From: an uncultured Prevotellaceae bacterium | GTDB lineage: Bacteria > Bacteroidota > Bacteroidia > Bacteroidales > Bacteroidaceae | DNA length: 11,524 nucleotides | Direction of reading: 5' to 3' | Assembly: GCA_946403615.1 (NCBI GenBank) | Contig: CAMJAO010000041.1 | Span: forward strand, 1 to 11,524 | In this document: positions 6,426 to 11,524 of the stretch, one piece after another | Numbering within the stretch: the first letter of the stretch is position 1 | Layout: each line of letters begins with the position of its first letter | Translations under genes and position numbers: made by a program | The notes under the pieces: model-generated | What the model was told of the DNA's origin: nothing | Database searches by the model: none | What the model saw: the letters and a program-made list of their open reading frames with translations, nothing else

Positions 6426-9400
6426 TTATTTTTCGGAAACCAATACTTGTACAGGTCCCAACAGCCCGTTTGCCATAAGCCCTCCTTCGGCAAGAGTTCC
6501 GTAGTTGGGGTTTCCTTCCCGTCCTTGACGGACCTTTTCATTGTAGTCGGAAACTTTCACCCTGATTTCAAGGGTGTTCTCACCAGGTCGTAAATAATCC
6601 GTGATGTTAAAGATATAAGGCTTCCAAATACGTTTGCCTGCACTTTTCCCATTCACAAACACCTCAGCTACATAACAGACTTCGCCAAGATTCAGACTGT
6701 ATCGCTTCCCAGGGGTTATCTTCGGCAGTGCGAACGTGGTAGTATACACGGCATCCTCAGCGCAGTTTTCCAGTTGTTGTATGTAGCGCCAGTCTCCCAG
6801 ACCAGTTCTTTCCAATTTCACGTTTCCGGTATGTAAATCCCATTTGGGAAGAGTGGTCAAAACAATATTCGCGCCGGCAGACTTCTTGGACACACCGTCA
6901 AGTGGAGCATTGCCAAGATACAGGAAACGTGTGTCCAGTGGCTCAAGTGTCTCATGGATACAACCATCCTTATCCTTGTCAGCCATGACAATACTTCCGT
7001 CCTCTGCATCCATCCAGTAGGCATATGCGGCGTCTGTCTTCAGACAGAGTGTCTTGGCAAGGGTGTCTTCGTTCCAGTACATCTGGACAAATTCTCCGTT
7101 TCCCATATCCCGACGGGCAAGCCTTACCCGCTCCGCACCTGAAAGATTTTTCACTGGCGGATTGATGGCCCATTTGGCTATATTCTGGCAGACATTCTTT
7201 CCACGTTTTACTATGTTCATCAACTTAAAGGTTTCTTGGTCATTCTTCTTATAATCCATGTATGAGGGCTGTCTGGAAGGAACATCTCCCAAGAAAAGAA
7301 TACGGGCATTGTTCTGCTTGGCCAGATTATGTGCTGTAGCCAATTGGATAAATGGCAATTCAAAAAGCACCAGTCCGTTATAACTGTTTCCCCGGATTTG
7401 CAGACTACCGTCTTTTCCGGCAGTCATCTTCTGCAGGGATTCATCGTTTACCCAGACCCAAGTGAGACCACGACGCTCCAATTCATTCAAGACAGGCCAT
7501 ATTTTCTGAAGCCAGCGGCCACTTTCAGACCCGGTAACTTCATCATTTAATTGCATGAACGGCTCCCTGTTCGGCAAATAACCATACCAGAGCAATTCTT
7601 CAGGGTTGTGCGAGCGGTCGCTATAATCCAGAAAGGGGTAATAGACCAGTACATCGGCAACGGCTTTACCTTGCTGCATCAGATACTGGGAACGTTGGGC
7701 GTATTGGTTCACCTCTGAAAACTCCTTCCAAAAATGATTGGCCTCAGATAAGTCGGAAGAGAAGTTGATACCCAAAGTTCCGTTGAAGAAAGGCTGCCAA
7801 CTGCCGTTTTCTCCATAACGGTAAGGTGCGCCATGCCAGATAATTTGGTTTACCCCGGACGAGAGGTTCTTGTCCACCGTCAATCGTAGTTTCTGGGGAG
7901 TAACCATCAAGGCTCGTCCCAGATGCACAGCTGACTCTGCTGTAACCAGCGGTTTCCCGTAAAGCATTGCTCCGGAAGAAATCATCTTAAGACCGCCGGC
8001 ACTGCCACCTCCGAAAATCATGTTCTCGGTCTCTGGTATATCCGCATCTCCCACCGCTCCCATATAGTCCATTGGAAGACCGTATGGCTGAGTCTTGTGC
8101 AGCAAGCCGCGCTCCCGGGCCCATTGAGAAGATCCACGGAGCAAATGTGTTCGCACCAGATCACTCACCGTGAGGTCATAATCGTATCGTAGACGGTCAT
8201 CCACGTCGCCAAAAGTGAATTCGGCGTAGCCTTTCCCCGGGTCATACATGTTGTTGTAGCCATACCAGAGATTGGCAGGCATCCAGGGTAGCGGGTCGTA
8301 ACCACGTCGGCGCTGGAATACTTCCCGGAAATCGGCCGTGATATGACGATCGACCTTGAATTCATAACTGTCGTTGAAGATAGAGCGGAAAGGCTTTCCA
8401 TAGAACGGTATCAGGCCTGAGCGGGCACCGAAATAGTAATCGTAGGTTTTCTGGACGATGACAGAGTCGAAATGGTCGATGACTTTTCCGCCGTCAGGCC
8501 GTGCCGTGATCATATTTATTTCTTGTGAAGGTACCGACCAGAGAGCAATCAGACTCCGCTGCCAACCTTTCTCGGCTTTTTCAGGAGAGAAAGTGACAAC
8601 TTCGTTGGCAAGAGGGATTTCTTTTACATTTTTAATCTGCCATGGACCGTCGCTGTTTTCTTTGACCTGTGCCTCCAGAAGGCCAATTAAGATGGAATAA
8701 TCGCTATCCTGCCTTTTGGAGTGAGGAATGGATATGGTGCCTCCATGCTCTGGGATGGTGGCCAGACCATATTGTAGAGAGCGGTTTTCCTCAGCCTCTG
8801 TGATCGCAGGCGATGCAGCCGGCCATCCGCTTCCGTTGGTCAGGTCCACTGTCATGCCAAGATTGGCGGCTGTGGACATCACGGTAGAAAGATGCTCGTA
8901 ATAGGAATCCGTATCAAACCCCATCACGTTTCCTTCCCTGCCTTCAGGCATTGGGTACACCAAGGCAAAAGACTGGATTTCCACGCCTCCGATATGATTA
9001 GAAGCGAACAGTTCCAATTCTCTTTTGAGTTCCGTGCTTTCTACATCATTTCCCGGCCACCACCACCGAACCAGGGGCGCGTACTTCAAATCTGGATTCT
9101 GAAACTGGCTTGTCAGTTGTCCTGACTTTTTCCCCTTGCTTACAGGAAGGTTCATCGCCTTCAATAAGGAGGCATTCCACTGACCTGTTTGCTCGTCGAA
9201 GGCTTGGAAGATATCGCGGTGATAAGTCCAATATTGTGAACTCATACCATACTGCTCGATGAGACTGTGGATATATGCCACATAGCGGGCACGGGAGGCC
9301 TCGTCGGCATTGGCGCAAACCCCATATTCACCGATACAAACCGGGCGCCCTGTGCGACGACTCCAACGGGCGAGGAAGGAAAAATCTTGTTCTATTGGTG

Positions 9401-10553
9401 CTTTATCGGCTTCTGTCCCCATCCAGGGTATGTCATGCAGGCCTCCCGCCATGGCATAAGAGAGTCCTTGGTGGGTAAAAGTCTGAGGCAGATAATAATG
9501 CGCATCCACAATCATATTCCAGTCATCAGGAAACTCCAACAGACCGATGGTCCAATGTTGGCCCAGACTGGGGGTTCCGACCATAATGGTTTTTCCGGGG
9601 TTTTGTTCTCGGATAATCCCAGTGACCCTGGCCACCACTCCATTCCAAAGGGCTGGATCCAGTGCCAGACTGGGTTCATTCATCAATTCGAAGAAGACAT
9701 CCTGATCAGGATAGTTTTTATAATGAGCCGATATTTGACGCCAAATACTGCAGAGTCGCTCAATATTTGGCCCTGTTTCTAAATCCTGGGGGCCAAGATT
9801 AAATGACAATCCGGGATAGTAATGATTGTCTAAAATGACAGCCAAACCGGCTTGGAGGCATTCGTCCAATATGGTATCCACAGCCTTGAAAAAGTCAGGG
9901 TCGATGGTATAGGGAGCCTCCTTGGAAACATGGCTTGCCCAGCGGATGGGAATGCGTACGCTTTGGAAACCTGCATCGGCTATTCCTTTAATGCTTCCCT
10001 CTTTCAATGGGGTACTGTCGGAATTGTCATCCAGCACTCCGTTGAGATTGATACCGGTTCCCAGACGCCTGTTGCGTTCAAAGGAGACACGGGCTTCTGC
10101 CGGAACCTGAACGGGAGCGGTGGCTTTGTCTATGACAGCCCTGTCACGAGTGAGGTACAGGTGTGTAGCAGCTGGATTACCTGTTCCGTCGGCAAAGGAA
10201 CGGAGAGGCTGAACTTGTCCTGCGGCACCAAAGATTAATAGCAGTTCCAGTGTGCCGTCCTTGATGGCATAAATGCCCTCTCCCGCCATTCCGGGCCCGG
10301 CTTCAGGCACAGAGAGTCTGCCATTCCCATGCAGAGTATAATTGCAGGTTAAATTTAGGGACGAGAACGCTTCTGCCGACAATTGGAGCTTGTCTGTAAA
10401 AGACACTGTCACGGGTGACCCGCAATACAATCCGTACCAGATACCGGAAAGATTCTCCATCTCTGCGGTCATCTTCCCTTTGGAACGGTTCTCCTGAGGA
10501 AAAACGTTGGTGCTTAACAGTAAACACGTCAGAATAAAGATTAATTTTCGCAT
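6426..10553 (-). CDS. Secreted GH5-GH106 fusion, glycosidase plus alpha-L-rhamnosidase-like
   Basis: A 1375-residue exported protein with one uninterrupted frame. Residues 1 to about 20 are a signal peptide. The only early Cys (10) lacks a proper lipobox, so a lipoprotein is unlikely. Residues 30-140 form a beta-rich lipocalin-like region. Residues 155-470 are a GH5-type (cellulase-clan) barrel: GTGINL, VRIPIRW, DNHYY, acid/base Glu293 in MNEPS, AHYY, and nucleophile Glu409 in IGEYG. A short Lys/Ser/Gly linker (470-484) leads to a GH106-type alpha-L-rhamnosidase from 485, beginning FQNP...VRWWWPG. Candidate catalytic residues are Glu731 (NDSYEF) and Glu873 (TAESAV). The C-terminal 125 residues hold a family-2-style jelly-roll sugar-binding domain (VFVNGKSAG, NITDYLRPGENTLEIRV). 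Both catalytic units keep candidate acidic residues, so a two-activity enzyme is likely. G+C looks lower by eye than in the genes to the left, hinting at separate acquisition. Confidence 0.87.
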   Translation of the reverse strand: MRKLIFILTCLLLSTNVFPQENRSKGKMTAEMENLSGIWYGLYCGSPVTVSFTDKLQLSAEAFSSLNLTCNYTLHGNGRLSVPEAGPGMAGEGIYAIKDGTLELLLIFGAAGQVQPLRSFADGTGNPAATHLYLTRDRAVIDKATAPVQVPAEARVSFERNRRLGTGINLNGVLDDNSDSTPLKEGSIKGIADAGFQSVRIPIRWASHVSKEAPYTIDPDFFKAVDTILDECLQAGLAVILDNHYYPGLSFNLGPQDLETGPNIERLCSIWRQISAHYKNYPDQDVFFELMNEPSLALDPALWNGVVARVTGIIREQNPGKTIMVGTPSLGQHWTIGLLEFPDDWNMIVDAHYYLPQTFTHQGLSYAMAGGLHDIPWMGTEADKAPIEQDFSFLARWSRRTGRPVCIGEYGVCANADEASRARYVAYIHSLIEQYGMSSQYWTYHRDIFQAFDEQTGQWNASLLKAMNLPVSKGKKSGQLTSQFQNPDLKYAPLVRWWWPGNDVESTELKRELELFASNHIGGVEIQSFALVYPMPEGREGNVMGFDTDSYYEHLSTVMSTAANLGMTVDLTNGSGWPAASPAITEAEENRSLQYGLATIPEHGGTISIPHSKRQDSDYSILIGLLEAQVKENSDGPWQIKNVKEIPLANEVVTFSPEKAEKGWQRSLIALWSVPSQEINMITARPDGGKVIDHFDSVIVQKTYDYYFGARSGLIPFYGKPFRSIFNDSYEFKVDRHITADFREVFQRRRGYDPLPWMPANLWYGYNNMYDPGKGYAEFTFGDVDDRLRYDYDLTVSDLVRTHLLRGSSQWARERGLLHKTQPYGLPMDYMGAVGDADIPETENMIFGGGSAGGLKMISSGAMLYGKPLVTAESAVHLGRALMVTPQKLRLTVDKNLSSGVNQIIWHGAPYRYGENGSWQPFFNGTLGINFSSDLSEANHFWKEFSEVNQYAQRSQYLMQQGKAVADVLVYYPFLDYSDRSHNPEELLWYGYLPNREPFMQLNDEVTGSESGRWLQKIWPVLNELERRGLTWVWVNDESLQKMTAGKDGSLQIRGNSYNGLVLFELPFIQLATAHNLAKQNNARILFLGDVPSRQPSYMDYKKNDQETFKLMNIVKRGKNVCQNIAKWAINPPVKNLSGAERVRLARRDMGNGEFVQMYWNEDTLAKTLCLKTDAAYAYWMDAEDGSIVMADKDKDGCIHETLEPLDTRFLYLGNAPLDGVSKKSAGANIVLTTLPKWDLHTGNVKLERTGLGDWRYIQQLENCAEDAVYTTTFALPKITPGKRYSLNLGEVCYVAEVFVNGKSAGKRIWKPYIFNITDYLRPGENTLEIRVKVSDYNEKVRQGREGNPNYGTLAEGGLMANGLLGPVQVLVSEK

Positions 10554-10555
10554 AG

Positions 10556-10761
10556 TCAGTTTGCTTTATATATGTTTTCTTCAAGTTTATAATCCATCGA
10601 TAGTCCCCAAGGCGTAGTAAGAGGTGCTGGCTGTCCTGCACCGGCGATTCCCCAATACATCGTTTTTTGGAAAGTACGTTAAAGACCATTTCGGCATGAC
10701 TCCAATCCAGTTTCGAAACGCATTTACTCGTACAATCTGATTCTATGAGATGCTTTGACAA
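10556..10761 (-). pseudogene. Possible decayed gene end or small ORF upstream of the fusion gene
   Basis: On the minus strand a 34-codon ORF from ATG 10660 encodes MYWGIAGAGQPAPLTTPWGL and 14 more residues. It stops at TGA (10558-10556), two bases before the ATG of the GH5-GH106 gene. Its Trp/Pro/Gly-rich text looks protein-like. Upstream its frame is closed at 10681-10679, but another open frame from 10761 reads into the A6 run at 10668-10663. One extra A there would join the two into about 68 residues. That suggests a broken remnant whose end was translationally coupled to the fusion gene, or a leader ORF. No family is recognised, and chance cannot be excluded. The rest of 10762-10852 holds no gene. 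A lone TAAGTTTG (10766-10759, minus) could be a -7 box, but no -33 element was seen. Confidence 0.3.
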
Positions 10762-10821
10762 ACTTAATCGCCCGAGAGGACCTTACCGCTCCATCCCAGT
10801 AAAATAACGTGTAGGTATTCT

Positions 10822-10835
10822 CTCCCTCGGGGGAG
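10822..10835. repeat. Short C/G hairpin downstream of the AlkZ-related gene
   Basis: CTCCC (10822-10826) pairs with GGGAG (10831-10835) around TCGG. An alternative pairing of GGAG (10832-10835) with CTCC (10847-10850) competes with it. The element lies 18 bases past the stop of the minus-strand AlkZ-related gene, so it may act in 3' end formation. No T-run follows in that direction, and it resembles the C/G-rich hairpins at 1426 and 4168. Confidence 0.4.
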
Positions 10836-10852
10836 TTAAAGTGGGGCTCCGC

Positions 10853-11524
10853 TTATTTCAACAATCGTTTTATCTGAGCCTCTGTTGCTTGTGGCAATAG
10901 TTGGCGCAGATGTTCTTTCATGCGCTGATACGACTCTTCGGGGGTGCGGTCGCAAAGGCAGGCGTCGCGGCCCAGCAGTAGCTCGGGTGTGGTGAGCAGC
11001 GACCATCCCCATCCGTATTCATGCCCGTGTCGGTCGGTGGGATAGACAAAATCCTCCGTCACGATGTGGCAACTCATCTGAAGACGGGTGATGTACGCGT
11101 CGAAACGGCTGCGCATCTTAGGCCCTGTGAAACCGCAGGCGGCGCGCAACTCACGCGTGATGCGGCTGCCGTCCTCGTTAAGGGTCATCAAGATGGCCTC
11201 CTCGATGCTGCCCTCCTCGGGTGAGGGGTGGGAGTATCGTCGCCAGTTGTAAAAATCGGGCCACCACTCACGGCTGATGAATCCCGCTTTCTTGTCAAAG
11301 AATTTCCCATACACACAATCGCCCTCAGTCACTACCGGACCTTTCCATTTCCACAAAGGCCAGTCCCAACCGCCGTCGGGCAACAGCACATAACGGCAGT
11401 CGTCATCAACTAATTCTTCGGCAGAAAAGCCCCGGACGCCACTATACAGCAGCGGCAAGAACCCCACCTCGCTGATACAAGCCATCAGTGCCGCCGCCGA
11501 ATCAATGTTGTATGATTTTTTCAT
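10853..11524 (-). CDS. AlkZ-related protein (winged-helix, DNA glycosylase-like family)
   Basis: A 223-residue cytoplasmic protein. It resembles the AlkZ-related proteins of Bacteroidales, shorter relatives of AlkZ/YcaQ-type DNA glycosylases. Recognisable segments are ISEVGFLPLLYSG (17-29), GWDWPLWKWKGPVVTEGD (52-69), a tyrosine/tryptophan-rich stretch around REWWPDFYNWRRYSHP, a winged-helix-like EEAILMTLNEDGSRITRELR, and EYGWGWSLLTTPE (169-181). The typical AlkZ catalytic Q-x-Q or Q-x-D motif was not seen, so repair activity should not be assumed. The ATG occupies the last three bases of the window (11524-11522). The length fits a complete protein, but an earlier start beyond the edge cannot be excluded. 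It lies about 300 bases upstream of the fusion gene on the same strand and has no evident role in sugar use. Confidence 0.7.
   Translation of the reverse strand: MKKSYNIDSAAALMACISEVGFLPLLYSGVRGFSAEELVDDDCRYVLLPDGGWDWPLWKWKGPVVTEGDCVYGKFFDKKAGFISREWWPDFYNWRRYSHPSPEEGSIEEAILMTLNEDGSRITRELRAACGFTGPKMRSRFDAYITRLQMSCHIVTEDFVYPTDRHGHEYGWGWSLLTTPELLLGRDACLCDRTPEESYQRMKEHLRQLLPQATEAQIKRLLK

Noticed and set aside
10303..10761. A 152-codon minus-strand ORF overlapping the start of the fusion gene
   Set aside because: More than half lies in an alternative frame of the signal-peptide and N-terminal region of the fusion gene, and it resembles no protein. Only its upstream part is considered, as a possible frameshifted remnant.

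Overview
The window looks like a chromosomal piece from a Bacteroidales bacterium, most likely in or near Prevotellaceae. The support is indirect: genes lack Shine-Dalgarno sequences and sit behind A-rich leaders, a TAnnTTTG-type promoter box is present, enzymes end in Bacteroidales-style signal peptides, and C/G-rich hairpin repeats recur between genes. The genus is an inference.

Layout, left to right. Positions 1-6416 are all on the plus strand apart from one tRNA. They hold the last codons of a gene that is probably L-rhamnose isomerase, an MFS sugar permease, rhamnulose-1-phosphate aldolase (rhaD), a heptad-repeat palindrome, an oddly built alanine-type tRNA on the minus strand, lactaldehyde dehydrogenase (aldA), a secreted SGNH/GDSL esterase, and a secreted GH28 pectin hydrolase. 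A 4.1-kb minus-strand gene follows (6426-10553), encoding a secreted protein that joins a GH5-type hydrolase to a GH106-type alpha-L-rhamnosidase. Its stop codon lies only 9 bases from that of the GH28 gene. Behind its start is a roughly 300-base spacer that may contain a decayed gene end. The last gene (10853-11524, minus) is an AlkZ-related winged-helix protein with no obvious link to sugar metabolism.

How the parts fit together. The block reads as a pectin-rhamnose utilisation locus. The GH28 enzyme, the SGNH esterase (a plausible deacetylase) and the GH5-GH106 protein would work outside the cytoplasm on rhamnose-bearing pectin or another rhamnosylated glycan. The permease would import rhamnose. 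Rhamnose isomerase, a kinase presumably encoded upstream, and RhaD would yield dihydroxyacetone phosphate and L-lactaldehyde, and AldA would oxidise L-lactaldehyde to L-lactate. The pathway assignment of rhaD and aldA is strong. The substrates of the secreted enzymes and the permease are inferred from context.

The items most worth a second look are the GH5-GH106 fusion, the tRNA (alanine identity elements and anticodon CGC but C instead of U at position 33), the period-7 palindrome beside it, and the possible gene remnant upstream of the fusion gene. No CRISPR array, insertion sequence or phage gene was seen.
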